This document shows positions 18,310 to 27,138 of a stretch of 59,533 nt of DNA, piece by piece. The stretch's first letter is position 1; each line of letters starts with the position of its first letter. The stretch comes from Pseudogulbenkiania sp. (GTDB taxonomy: Bacteria > Pseudomonadota > Gammaproteobacteria > Burkholderiales > Chromobacteriaceae). Where the stretch lies: NCBI GenBank assembly GCA_018260425.1, contig JAGLBD010000005.1:6957-66489 (forward strand), written 5' to 3'. The notes beneath the pieces were generated by a model. That model ran no database searches, was not told the origin of the DNA, and worked only from the letters and a program-made list of their open reading frames with translations. The position numbers and the translations under genes are program-made.

Positions 18310-20151
18310 TTACGGATTCCGGCTCTGGGCATGTGGCCCTGAATATCGCCACAATGGCGTCCAATAGGATTCCAGCATGGCATTCACGGCTTCCGGACCT
18401 TCGATCAGGTAATTAAATTCCGATAGCGTGCCCGGGTAGAGGTTATCCGAGCCAACCACATACACTTCATCATCGATAATCATGATTTTCGGATGATTGC
18501 CGGGAGCCGAAGACACTTTGTCGTACCAGGCGCCGCTTGCCTTGACCACCGATGCCATCGCACTGCCGATAATTCCTTTGGAAGGGGGACTTTCACTGAG
18601 TGGCGGTTGTTTCAAGGTTGCGGTATAGCCCTCGATGCTCAGGTCAGGCCACATGTAGGTTTGCCCCTCTATGGTTCGCCCGGGGGGAATCTGGTCGGTG
18701 TAATAGAGCGGTGCGATGAATAAGCGACTCAGCGCTTCCGCTCGTGATCCGTTACTGTCGTCCCAGAGCGCATCGGTGTTTGCATCGTGAGTCATATAGT
18801 ACTGAATCAGCTCGAAGGTTCGCATGGCGCCTGAACCAAATGAATATTGGTCCCCCTCTGCGCCGGCTCCGCCATCCAGGGGAGAGACCACGACCTCGAC
18901 CTTCAACGCTTTATTGGCCAGCAAGGCTTCCATGATCCAGTGGCAGACAACGTGATCGGACCACTTCTTTTTCCAGGCGCTGATGAGGTCCATTTGCGAC
19001 ATCCGGATCGAGCGCTTTGCCGTCAGGATCAACTGTTTTTTCATTAAGCCCGAGGCATCGTGATACTGGCTTCCGGTGCTGGAGAGGGTCCAGTATTTGC
19101 CCACTGACAATATTCTATCGGATTTTTTGTATTCGTTTAGCTTATCGTATTCACTGTAAATGACCCGTTCCGGAAAAACGGTTTTTTTCAGGTCAAGCAA
19201 GGTTTGCTCCGCGTCGGTCAGGCTGTCGTCCGGTTCTTGCGAAGAGTCGGGACGCTCATCATCCGAACGTTCTGCCGGAAGCTGCGACTGATGTAATTCG
19301 ATGAGTTTGGCCGTGGTACGAACCATGTCATCGTAGACGTCTTGTTTGTCAAAGGGATCGGCGGGCTTGGCAGGATCGCGTATCGCGTTCAACCAGACGA
19401 GTTTGCGGCAGTCCAAGGTGTCTTTGGTCAGCAGTTCGTGGTTGCTGACCCACATCCTGTTGAGGAACAGTTGAGCACCATAGGCGGCCTCTCCGTGCAC
19501 GACGACCGAGACGTCATGCACCGGCGGATAGCTCCTGAACAGGTCCATATTAAGATTATGCCCTCCGACCAAGGCTTCGACGCCATCGACGGCAATGATT
19601 TTGGCGTGATTCCAGGTCATTTTCGTGTCGCCGCTGGAGATGACGCTGTCGGCAAGCAGGCGGGTTTCCAGTGCGGACAAAATGCCTTTTTCGAACTGAT
19701 AGAACCGCCCCACCCAGATGTCCGGTAGTTGCTCCCAGAAGGGCGCCCGGGCTCTGACGAGGCGCAGGAGTGCCGCCTTGAAGTCGGTGAAGTTGGGTGG
19801 TTCGGTGGCTGGATAAAGCGGAGTCTGGCCAAAAAGAAACCGGATCTGGGTGGGACCGGTGCGGCCCAATGGGGCACTGAGAGCGGTATCCAGTGCACCC
19901 AGTATTACTTTTCCCCAGTCTTGATCCGGGCTATTCAGCGACGCGATATCACACCGATAGCGGGCTTTTTGGACGATCTCGACGAGAGCTCTGGCAAATT
20001 CGGTTTGTCGCTGCCGTGCCGCCGTCATGATGGCCGGGCCGAATGCCTGTCCCCAGATGCAGGGGGTGTCGAGAATCCGGACGTAGTTGGTGCTGCTGAG
20101 ATGGTTGAATTCGTTTTCCACCAAATGCTGCACGTCATCGATCTGGCTCAT
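18310..20151 (-). CDS. Phospholipase D-like protein with two HKD motifs
   Basis: 613 residues with no signal peptide or membrane helix. Two complete HxKxxxxD motifs are seen: HAKIIAVD followed by GGHN (about 187-203) and HPKIMIID followed by GSDN (about 556-571), the pair needed to form one phospholipase D active site. An acidic low-complexity linker (ERSDDERPDSSQEPDDS) separates the halves. AGGAGGG before the ATG is a strong ribosome binding site. It is the second gene after a GxSxG hydrolase, 45 bp apart. A leaderless two-HKD enzyme beside a lipase resembles Tle-type antibacterial effectors, but no VgrG, Hcp or obvious immunity gene is present. It could instead be a cytoplasmic lipid enzyme. 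Confidence 0.85.
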   Translation of the reverse strand: MSQIDDVQHLVENEFNHLSSTNYVRILDTPCIWGQAFGPAIMTAARQRQTEFARALVEIVQKARYRCDIASLNSPDQDWGKVILGALDTALSAPLGRTGPTQIRFLFGQTPLYPATEPPNFTDFKAALLRLVRARAPFWEQLPDIWVGRFYQFEKGILSALETRLLADSVISSGDTKMTWNHAKIIAVDGVEALVGGHNLNMDLFRSYPPVHDVSVVVHGEAAYGAQLFLNRMWVSNHELLTKDTLDCRKLVWLNAIRDPAKPADPFDKQDVYDDMVRTTAKLIELHQSQLPAERSDDERPDSSQEPDDSLTDAEQTLLDLKKTVFPERVIYSEYDKLNEYKKSDRILSVGKYWTLSSTGSQYHDASGLMKKQLILTAKRSIRMSQMDLISAWKKKWSDHVVCHWIMEALLANKALKVEVVVSPLDGGAGAEGDQYSFGSGAMRTFELIQYYMTHDANTDALWDDSNGSRAEALSRLFIAPLYYTDQIPPGRTIEGQTYMWPDLSIEGYTATLKQPPLSESPPSKGIIGSAMASVVKASGAWYDKVSSAPGNHPKIMIIDDEVYVVGSDNLYPGTLSEFNYLIEGPEAVNAMLESYWTPLWRYSGPHAQSRNP

Positions 20152-20196
20152 GGTGATGCCCTCCTGTCACTGATGATCTTGCCGGGTGCGACCGGC

Positions 20197-21393
20197 CTAA
20201 AGAAATTGCCACTTCACCCAGCCGGCGTTCGACCGTTCGACGGTGACAGGGTAGGACAGCGGATAGGGCGGGTCTCCGACCACGTCCTCCAGATAATGGT
20301 ATTTCCAGAAGGCCCTGCCGCTGGTGGACGAAACCTGTCTTACATAGGGGCGATTGGGCAGTTTGCTGGTGCGTGTTGCCCCGCCTCCCATGGCATCGAA
20401 CTCGGCATGATCGGTATGGATTTGCCGTCGGAGTGCCGTGGTGCTTTCTGTCACGGCGCAACCTGACTGGAAGGTCGTTCCCCAGTGGTCAAGGTAGGCG
20501 CGGGCCATTTTATAAACCAGCTTGGGAACCGGAGCGACATGGGAACTGACTTTGGCAGGGTCGTATTGACCGTCGCTGGTGCTGTTGCCGGCCACCGTGC
20601 CATGCCGGCCGCGACAGACATACAGCTCGTAGCCGTCGGGTTGGGGTAAATCGTTGCTGGTCAGCGGGTCATCAAGCTGGTAATTGTCAGCCAGCGTCAT
20701 CCAGCTGTCTCCCAGTGCGACGGAGCCGGATGTGCCGGTCATCCGGCCATTGGGCCGTGGAACCAGCGCCATGAAACCGGGGTCGAGGTGGTCCCATGCA
20801 TAGACTCCGACGTAGCGATGCACATTGGGCGGGAGCTGGGTCAGGATGCCGTACCAGTCACCCGGCCCCGGTACCGGGTCAATCGCAAACACGTTGACGG
20901 GAATGTCTTTCGGGCCGTAAGCGTAAAGAAACCAGGCCGCCATAATGCATTCGACCGCGCCACGGCTGTGGCCGATGAAGTTGAATTGTCCGGCGTTGCT
21001 GCTGGCTGCGAGGTTAGCGGCGTGCAAGGCGAGCGCCGGTGCACTCCAGCCGCTGGTCTGGGCGGCGGTCGAGATCTGGTTTCCATCGGAATACTTGCCG
21101 GCCTCCTTGCGCAAGGCGTCCGGAATGACGAGCGGGCCATTCAGCAACAACGGGCTGCTCTGGCTTCGCCATTGGCCCCAGTCATTTTCGCCAACCCCGC
21201 GCACGATGACGCTGTGGGTGGTCGCCGTCAGGTCGCCGGAAATGTCCCGATGAATCCGGACCGGGATGTAACCACTTTCGTCCGCGTAAATGTGTTTGTT
21301 GCTGGACAGCCGCGTTTCTTCACCTTCGTCGCGGGTGCAGGCCGTGCCGCTAAAACAAACGGTATACGTTGACGGGTTTGATGATCCATTCAT
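20197..21393 (-). CDS. Alpha/beta-hydrolase, putative lipase (GHSRG nucleophile elbow)
   Basis: 398 residues, no signal peptide. It begins with YTVCFSGTACTRDEGEETR, a conserved opening of effector-like hydrolases, then FNFIGHSRGAVECIMAA (about 148-164), a GxSxG nucleophile elbow of the GHSRGA kind seen in DUF2235/Tle lipases. FAIDPVPGPGDW follows and may carry the catalytic acid; the catalytic His is probably in CRGRHGTV or DHAEF. AGGG precedes the ATG. It is first in a two-gene unit with the phospholipase D-like gene. Substrate unknown; a phospholipase acting on competitors' membranes is an inference from context. Confidence 0.72.
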   Translation of the reverse strand: MNGSSNPSTYTVCFSGTACTRDEGEETRLSSNKHIYADESGYIPVRIHRDISGDLTATTHSVIVRGVGENDWGQWRSQSSPLLLNGPLVIPDALRKEAGKYSDGNQISTAAQTSGWSAPALALHAANLAASSNAGQFNFIGHSRGAVECIMAAWFLYAYGPKDIPVNVFAIDPVPGPGDWYGILTQLPPNVHRYVGVYAWDHLDPGFMALVPRPNGRMTGTSGSVALGDSWMTLADNYQLDDPLTSNDLPQPDGYELYVCRGRHGTVAGNSTSDGQYDPAKVSSHVAPVPKLVYKMARAYLDHWGTTFQSGCAVTESTTALRRQIHTDHAEFDAMGGGATRTSKLPNRPYVRQVSSTSGRAFWKYHYLEDVVGDPPYPLSYPVTVERSNAGWVKWQFL

Positions 21394-21649
21394 TGTCCCT
21401 GACCCTCATCGTTGTATGGCAGATGGCGGTGGCATCTCCGTGCAGTCCGGGGATGGCCTTGCCTCTTGTCATAGGAAAAACGTTGATTTGAGTCGGGTGT
21501 GACATGTGGACTTCAGATAAATGCCATGTGGGCGTCGAGTAGTGCAGTGCGCTAGCCACTGGCATTCCCGGCAAGTAGTATTGTCGGTCTAGTGTGCTTA
21601 TGTCTTTGGGATTGTGTTGCAGGTTGAGCTCAGTCCAGATGGGGAAGCT
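21394..21649. other. Intergenic region between lipase and GST genes
   Basis: A 256-bp divergent gap. A 51-codon minus-strand frame (21350-21505, MSHPTQINVFPMTRG...) overlaps the lipase start by 44 bases and has only a weak ribosome binding site; I do not call it a gene. No recognisable operator was seen. Confidence 0.3.
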
Positions 21650-22381
21650 ATGTCGACACTCTATCAATTTCCGTTTTCACACTTCTGTGAGAAGGCGCGC
21701 TGGGCAATGGACTACAAGCACCATGAGTATGAGGTCCGTAATCTGCTGCCACTATTCCATCTTGCGACCACACTGCGACTTGCCCGAAAAAGTTCGGTTC
21801 CGTTGCTGATCGAGGGACAACGGATCGTGCAAGACTCCAGTGACATCATTGACTACCTGGACCAGCGCTTTCCCCACAAGCCACTGACGCCACGCCAGCA
21901 GGAGGAGGCCAACCATGCCCGGGAGTGGGAGCGGTGGCTGGATGAGGAAGTGGGAGTCACCTTGCGGCAATGGTTTTATTTTCATACCTTGCCGGATACC
22001 CCCCATGCCCTGCATTTTCTGGAACAGGATGCCCCCGCCGGGCGATGTCGTACCTTCCGGCGGTTTTTCCCGCTAGTCCGTTTTGCAATGCAACGAAAAA
22101 TGCACATCACCCCCCGTTCGGCCGGGCAAGCCCTGAGTAGGCTGGAGCGTGCGCTGGACCTGCTCGATGCGGTGGTTGGCAAGCAGCCCTTTCTGGTGGG
22201 TGTTGCTTTCAGCCGTGCCGACCTGACTGCTGCGGCTTTGCTGTCACCCATGCTGGCCGGGGGGCGCACCGATGCTGAGTTGCAGCATGTGTATGCCCCA
22301 CCGGTATGGGCGTGGTGGCAGTCTTTCCGGCAACGTCCGGTCTACACCTGGATGCAGGATATCTACCGGACGTATCGCTAG
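21650..22381 (+). CDS. Glutathione S-transferase family protein
   Basis: 243 residues. An N-terminal thioredoxin-like domain begins STLYQFPFSHFCEKARWAMD, with FSHFCEKARW the usual glutathione-site region, followed by VPLLIEGQRIVQDSSDIIDYLDQRFP (the conserved SD pair binding glutathione). The C-terminal helical domain (about 85-240) contains LVGVAFSRADLTAAALLSPML, the GST C-terminal signature. The frame opens at 21614, but the ATG at 21650 matches family starts and has GGGGAA before it. The substrate is unknown. Confidence 0.85.
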   Translation: MSTLYQFPFSHFCEKARWAMDYKHHEYEVRNLLPLFHLATTLRLARKSSVPLLIEGQRIVQDSSDIIDYLDQRFPHKPLTPRQQEEANHAREWERWLDEEVGVTLRQWFYFHTLPDTPHALHFLEQDAPAGRCRTFRRFFPLVRFAMQRKMHITPRSAGQALSRLERALDLLDAVVGKQPFLVGVAFSRADLTAAALLSPMLAGGRTDAELQHVYAPPVWAWWQSFRQRPVYTWMQDIYRTYR

Positions 22382-22411
22382 TGTTGTCTGCGTTGTCGGA
22401 GTGGGACGTTG

Positions 22412-23830
22412 TTACTCTGCGCGTAACATGGCAAGCAAGGTGGCGAGGCCCTCTTGGTGCGGGGCACGCAAGCGCAAGTTGCTGGCACCCTCCTCACTTT
22501 GCACGACCACGGCTTTGGCATGGGTGAAGGTACGGAAGCCATGAATGCCGTGATACGCCCCCATGCCCGAGGCACCGACACCACCGAAGGGCAAATCGTC
22601 GACTGAAGCATGTGTCATGACGTCGTTGATTACCAGTGCTCCAGAGGTGGTTTGCTGCATGAAGGCCGTTTGACGTGCCTCCGAGTTGCCAAAATAGTAG
22701 GCGGCCAGCGGACGGGGATGGGCATTGATATAGGCGACGGCGTCGTCGAATCCGCCAACGGTTTTGACCGGCAGCAAGGGGCCGAAGATTTCTTCCTGCA
22801 TGATGGCCATGTCGTCGGTCGCGCCCAGTACGAGATGCGGCACGATTTTTCGGGTGTGGGCATTCAGATCGGCTTCACCTTCTGCGGCCAGGCTGATAAC
22901 GGTCGCGCCGCGGGATTTGGCATCCTCCAGCAAGCCCTGCAAGCGGGCAAAATGCCGATCACTGATGATCGAGGTGTAGTCCGGATTGTCCTGGAAGTGG
23001 CCATAGGTGTCGGCAACGAAGCGGCGTGCCATTTCGATTAATGCCGGCAGCTGTTGTTCCGTTACCAACAGATAGTCAGGTGACAGGCAGATCTGCCCGG
23101 CATTGAAGGTTTTGATGGTCAGGGTACGGGCCAGTGCCGTCTCCAGATCGGCATCCTGGTCGATGAATACCGGTGACTTGCCTCCCAGTTCGAGTGTGAC
23201 CGGCACCAGATTCTCGGCGGCGGCCCGCATCACGTGCTTGCCAACAGCAGTGCTGCCGGTAAAGACGAGGTGGTCGAACGGCAGCGCGCTGAAGGCCTGA
23301 CCAATATCGGCATCCCCCTGAATGACCACCAACTCATCTGGCTGGAAGTAGCGTGGAACCAGTTCGGCCAATAAATCGGAGGTTCTCGGTGTCAGTTCCG
23401 AGGGTTTGAGCATGGCGGTATTGCCGGCGGCGAAGACCCCCGCAAGTGGGGCGAAGGCCAGATTGATCGGGAAGTTCCAGGGACTGATCACCCCGACCAC
23501 CCCCAGCGGCTGATTCTCTATCCATGTTTTCATGCCCGGAGCGATGGGCTCGACCGGTTGCGGCTTCATCCATTCGCCGACATGGTCGGCGGCATGCTGC
23601 AAGCCTTTTATGGTGGTCAGCATGTCGGTAATCAGCATTTGGTATTGGCTGCGATGGTAAAAATCGGCGCTCATCGCATCGGTCAGGGCCTGATGGTTTT
23701 CCCGGATCAAGCGGATGCTGCGCAGCAGGCGATCACGCCGCAGCGCTTCGCTTGCCGGGCCTGCCGCGAGATGGGCACGTTTCATCGAATCAAGAATGGT
23801 CTGCAGGTCATCGTGTGTGTGCTTTTTCAT
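22412..23830 (-). CDS. Coniferyl aldehyde dehydrogenase-like NAD(P)-dependent aldehyde dehydrogenase
   Basis: 472 residues, class-3-like aldehyde dehydrogenase. The catalytic Cys is in FNAGQICLSPDYLLV (about residue 247), the general-base Glu in VTLELGGKSPVFIDQDADLE, and the cofactor loop in FTGSTAVGKHVM. The NAGQICLSPDY motif and the overall length fit the CalB coniferyl aldehyde dehydrogenase group, which oxidises aromatic or long-chain aldehydes. It is divergent from a LysR regulator, the likely controller. The exact substrate is uncertain. Confidence 0.88.
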   Translation of the reverse strand: MKKHTHDDLQTILDSMKRAHLAAGPASEALRRDRLLRSIRLIRENHQALTDAMSADFYHRSQYQMLITDMLTTIKGLQHAADHVGEWMKPQPVEPIAPGMKTWIENQPLGVVGVISPWNFPINLAFAPLAGVFAAGNTAMLKPSELTPRTSDLLAELVPRYFQPDELVVIQGDADIGQAFSALPFDHLVFTGSTAVGKHVMRAAAENLVPVTLELGGKSPVFIDQDADLETALARTLTIKTFNAGQICLSPDYLLVTEQQLPALIEMARRFVADTYGHFQDNPDYTSIISDRHFARLQGLLEDAKSRGATVISLAAEGEADLNAHTRKIVPHLVLGATDDMAIMQEEIFGPLLPVKTVGGFDDAVAYINAHPRPLAAYYFGNSEARQTAFMQQTTSGALVINDVMTHASVDDLPFGGVGASGMGAYHGIHGFRTFTHAKAVVVQSEEGASNLRLRAPHQEGLATLLAMLRAE

Positions 23831-24016
23831 GTTTCCGTATTCCTTCGTCTATCAAGGCAGTGGTTCAGTGCATCAGTTCGCATTACCCGCATGGCAATAT
23901 CGACATTGCCGGGTAACGAAGAGGCATAACATCGATGGGCAAATCATACGAGTGACTGGATAAATGGCGCCAACAAGGCTATTTTGGGGGCGGTATAAAT
24001 TTTTTTATGAGGCAGT

Positions 24017-24904
24017 ATGTCACTTGTCCGTCTCCGAACCTTTATTGAGGTGTACCGGCAGCACTCGATCACCGGGGCTGCCCGGAGCTTGAATCTGACC
24101 CAGCCAGCCGTTTCGCAGCATATTGCCGGACTGGAGGTTGCGATTGGCCGCCCGCTATTCGAAAGACAGAGTCATGGGGTGGTGCCGACGGCGGCAGCCG
24201 ATGAACTGGCTGCAGACATCGGTGACAAGCTGGATGTGGCCGAGGCGGCACTGGCCTCGGCCCGCGCACGATCGGTCGATATTGCCGGTAGCTTGCACAT
24301 CATCGGCCATGCCGATTTCATGGCTGAAAAGCTGGCGCCGGAGCTATTGCCCTTACTCAGGGAGGGGATCCGGGTGCGGATGCACACCGGCGATGGGCCG
24401 ATGGTGACCCAGATGCTGCTGGAAGAACATTACGATCTTGGTTTCTCTGCGCACCCGGTGACGGATACGCGGCTCAAGGGCGAACTGGTGCTGAGTGACC
24501 AGATTCTGGCTGTTGCCGCCCCCGAAGTTGCAATGCGCATCAAAGGGCATGGAGAGGCATCGACCGGACTGACGACAGAACCATTGCTCGCCTATAACCT
24601 GGAGCTGTCCTTGATCGACCACTGGCTGGAGAAAAATCGTATCCGCCGTACCGATCTGGTCCCCGCCGTGATCGGGCAGGATCTGCGCGGGCTGCGCAGC
24701 CTGCTGTGTCAGGGGTTTGGCTGGACACTGCTGCCCCGTTACCTGTGCGAACCGTTTCTGCTCAGTGGCCAACTGGAAGAGATCCCACCGCCGATCAGTT
24801 ATACCGAAATTCGTTACTACCTGATCTGGTTGCCAAGCAAATTACGCCAACCACGCATTGCACATGCCAGACAGACCTTGTTATGGCAGCTTGACAAGCA
24901 CTAA
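24017..24904 (+). CDS. LysR-family transcriptional regulator, divergent from aldehyde dehydrogenase
   Basis: 295 residues. N-terminal helix-turn-helix with LRTFIEVYRQHSITGAARSL and LTQPAVSQHIAGLEVAIG, then a LysR substrate-binding domain (about 90-290). GAGG lies before the ATG. The 186-bp divergent gap to the aldehyde dehydrogenase gene makes that gene its likely target. The effector is unknown. Confidence 0.9.
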   Translation: MSLVRLRTFIEVYRQHSITGAARSLNLTQPAVSQHIAGLEVAIGRPLFERQSHGVVPTAAADELAADIGDKLDVAEAALASARARSVDIAGSLHIIGHADFMAEKLAPELLPLLREGIRVRMHTGDGPMVTQMLLEEHYDLGFSAHPVTDTRLKGELVLSDQILAVAAPEVAMRIKGHGEASTGLTTEPLLAYNLELSLIDHWLEKNRIRRTDLVPAVIGQDLRGLRSLLCQGFGWTLLPRYLCEPFLLSGQLEEIPPPISYTEIRYYLIWLPSKLRQPRIAHARQTLLWQLDKH

Positions 24905-24941
24905 GCCGATGGGGCGCTGGTGTCTCCCGCGTTCCGGACGT

Positions 24942-25331
24942 TCAGTCCGGATAGGTCGCGATTTCAATCAGATTCTGGTCAGGGTCCCGGACATAGACTG
25001 ACTGGATTTTGCCGCGGGTTCCAGTGCGACTGACCGGGCCTTCGACGATGGTGATGTTCCGGGCCTGCAAGTGCGCTATCACCGTTTCCAGCGGTACGCT
25101 GGCGATAAAGCACAGATCCAGCGAACCGGGGGTCGGCACATGGGCCTTGGGTTCGAACTCGCGCCCCTTGATGTGCTGATTGGTTTTCTGTTTGCAGAAT
25201 TTGAAGGTGATGCGTTCCACCGGCGGGGTTCCGCCAATGAAGGTTTCCAGTGTCATGCCCAGCACATCGCGATAAAAGGCAATGCAGCGTTCCGGCACTG
25301 CCGTCGTCAGCACGATATGATCGATTGCCAT
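24942..25331 (-). CDS. VOC family (glyoxalase-like) metalloprotein
   Basis: 129 residues forming one vicinal-oxygen-chelate module: MAIDHIVLTTAVPERCIAFYRDVLGMTLE at the start with the metal His in IDHIVLT, SLDLCFIASVPLETVIAHL in the middle, and VRDPDQNLIEIATYPD at the end with the metal Glu in NLIEI. It resembles small 'virulence-associated' VOC proteins with no known reaction. A small hairpin overlaps its stop codon (24933-24951). Confidence 0.85.
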   Translation of the reverse strand: MAIDHIVLTTAVPERCIAFYRDVLGMTLETFIGGTPPVERITFKFCKQKTNQHIKGREFEPKAHVPTPGSLDLCFIASVPLETVIAHLQARNITIVEGPVSRTGTRGKIQSVYVRDPDQNLIEIATYPD

Positions 25332-25465
25332 GAATCATGGTGCTACTCCCGGTATGAAAGGCGTTGATGTTTTTGACGGTGGCACATCATGTCGGCTCGC
25401 CATGTTCCGTTTGGGCTAGGCTTCTGTACTGTGCCGGAAGCCTCGCGCCCGTTCGGGCAAGCCGA

Positions 25466-26083
25466 TTATCTGGATGGGCAACGCGTGTCAGTCGCCTGCC
25501 GGCCACACAGGTAAACGGACTTGACGAGATAGGCGTCGGCAATCGACATGTTCTGCATCAGTGCCATCATCTGTTCCATCTGGTCTTTGGTAAAGCTGGT
25601 GACGCCGGCAGTTTGTGATGGGGGTACCCGGAATTCCCGTTGAACGACATACAGGGCATCGGCTCCCTTGATGACTTTGAAGAGCATGTTGACCCCGAAT
25701 TCAGCGCCTTTTTGCTTGCTGCAGTAGACCTGGGCGTAGGCCACCGGGTAGCCCCCTTCCACTTGTTCCTTGGGTCCATTGACTCTTGCCTGTTCGCAGG
25801 CGGCTCCGACCTGGCGGAACAGGCTTTTCAGAAACACCGCTGGCTCGATATTCTTTTGCTGTGGGAAGGACTGTGCGGTGAGGATGTCTTTATAAGCTTC
25901 GATTTTTTGATCTGCGGGGATCTGTTCCCGGAGCCATTGATCACCGTTCGACGTGTTAGTGACTTCTTTCCACGGCCGGTCGGCCGGGTAGGGCGCCAGT
26001 TTCAAGGTCTCTTTGGTTTCGGCGGCCAGAGCCGTGTTAGTGAGTAGCGCTGCAAGCAGGAGGGGAAGGAGTCGTGTCCGCAT
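25466..26083 (-). CDS. Exported protein of unknown function
   Basis: 205 residues from the chosen start. Signal peptide MRTRLLPLLLAALLTNTALA, then a soluble domain beginning AETKETLKLAPYPADRPWKEVTN, with four Cys in the mature part (ACEQ, YCSK, YLCGR, TRCPSR), consistent with periplasmic disulfides. The frame opens at 26191, but only ATG 26083 (GGAA before it) or 26095 leaves a normal signal peptide. No catalytic motif was recognised. It stands alone between a VOC gene and slyD. Confidence 0.65.
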   Translation of the reverse strand: MRTRLLPLLLAALLTNTALAAETKETLKLAPYPADRPWKEVTNTSNGDQWLREQIPADQKIEAYKDILTAQSFPQQKNIEPAVFLKSLFRQVGAACEQARVNGPKEQVEGGYPVAYAQVYCSKQKGAEFGVNMLFKVIKGADALYVVQREFRVPPSQTAGVTSFTKDQMEQMMALMQNMSIADAYLVKSVYLCGRQATDTRCPSR

Positions 26084-26303
26084 AAGGCGTTCCATGCAAG
26101 GATAATAATAGTGAGCGTTGATGCCGAATCGTGTTGGCGCAACATCGAAGAGGACTAAACTGTGCTGCCTTGGGCTAATCGCATCGCACACCAGCCCATT
26201 GTGACGAATAGATGATATGACGTAAAGTTAATGAGCGTGTTGTTTCATTCACTATACATTTTGCCGGGTTCATGCCCCAGCCCCGTCCAGCTGCGCAAGA
26301 GGG
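26084..26303. other. Intergenic region between exported protein and slyD-like gene
   Basis: This 220-bp stretch carries the promoter of the minus-strand exported-protein gene. No gene, repeat or clear operator was seen. The terminator of the slyD-like gene adjoins it at 26304. Confidence 0.3.
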
Positions 26304-26379
26304 ACAAAAAACAACCCGCTCTAAACGGCCCCCGCTAGTCGGTCGGATCGACAACCGTCGGGGGCCGCTCAGGAGCGGG
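26304..26379 (-). terminator. Compound hairpin terminator of the slyD-like gene
   Basis: Read on the minus strand, an outer stem CCCGCTC/GAGCGGG (26373-26379 with 26315-26321) encloses an inner stem CGGCCCCC/GGGGGCCG (26360-26367 with 26326-26333), followed by TTGTTTTTTG. It lies 35 bases past the stop codon. Confidence 0.75.
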
Positions 26380-26413
26380 GTGGCGTGGGGTTTATCGCGT
26401 GCGGGAGAGAGAA

Positions 26414-26890
26414 TCAGTGCTGATGCCCGTGCGCGCCATGGACGTGCTGGTGGGCAATTTCTTCGGCCGTTGCTGCACGTACTTCCATCACCTCGATGGC
26501 GAAGCGCAGGGCTTTGCCGCAAAGCGGGTGATTACCGTCCAGCAGTACGGTCGGGCCTTTGATTTTGGTGACGAAATAGTAGCGCAACTCGCCATCCGGG
26601 CCGGGGCGCTGAATCTGGCCACCGACCTTGATGCCGGGCGGGAAATCAGCCTTGGGCATGGTGGTCACCAGCGCTTCGTCACGTTCGCCGAAGGCGTCGT
26701 CGGCAGCGAGTTCCAGCGTGGTTTTAAAGCCAGGCTCCTGACCTTCAAGTGCGGCTTCCAGTTTGGCAAAAAGGTTGTCGTAATCACCGTGCAGGTAGGA
26801 AACCGGCTTCTTGCCATCATCGTAAACGTTACCCTGACGGTCGGTGACTTTCATGCGCAGGGTAACGGCGGTGTTTTGGGAAATGTTCAT
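26414..26890 (-). CDS. FKBP-type peptidyl-prolyl isomerase, SlyD-like
   Basis: 158 residues. SlyD layout: N-terminal FKBP half (NTAVTLRMKVTDRQG), an insert-in-flap domain (about 65-130, containing DDAFGERDEALVTTMPKADFP), the returning FKBP strand DGNHPLCGKALRFAIEVMEVR, and a short His-rich tail (HQHVHGAHGHQH) of the kind that binds nickel in SlyD. The ATG at 26890 fits family starts although its ribosome binding site is poor. It catalyses proline isomerisation and acts as a chaperone in the cytoplasm. Confidence 0.9.
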   Translation of the reverse strand: MNISQNTAVTLRMKVTDRQGNVYDDGKKPVSYLHGDYDNLFAKLEAALEGQEPGFKTTLELAADDAFGERDEALVTTMPKADFPPGIKVGGQIQRPGPDGELRYYFVTKIKGPTVLLDGNHPLCGKALRFAIEVMEVRAATAEEIAHQHVHGAHGHQH

Positions 26891-27083
26891 GGTGGGTAAT
26901 AGGTAATAGCAAAAAAGGTGGGAAGATTCGCAGTTCAACGGGAGAGTATCAATAATAACCTTTCCCATCAATTGAAATGATCGTGGCCGTGTTCCGAGGG
27001 GGGATACAGGTTGGCCGGGCTATCAGTCCGTGCCTGACCGGCGGCCATTAGGCCATGGCGGTCCTTCGCCTGTCAGATGAAAG

Positions 27084-27112
27084 ATGGCTGCTTTCATGTT
27101 GAAAACAGCCAT
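27084..27112 (-). terminator. Possible terminator of the MFS gene
   Basis: ATGGCTG (27084-27090) pairs with CAGCCAT (27106-27112), about 27 bases past the MFS stop; no strong T run. Confidence 0.35.
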
Positions 27113-27138
27113 AAGCCTCTAGTGAGCGAGGGGGAGAT

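Noticed and set aside
21350-21505. 51-codon frame overlapping the lipase start (possible immunity or adaptor protein)
   Set aside because: Weak ribosome binding site and no family resemblance; noted in the intergenic entry only.
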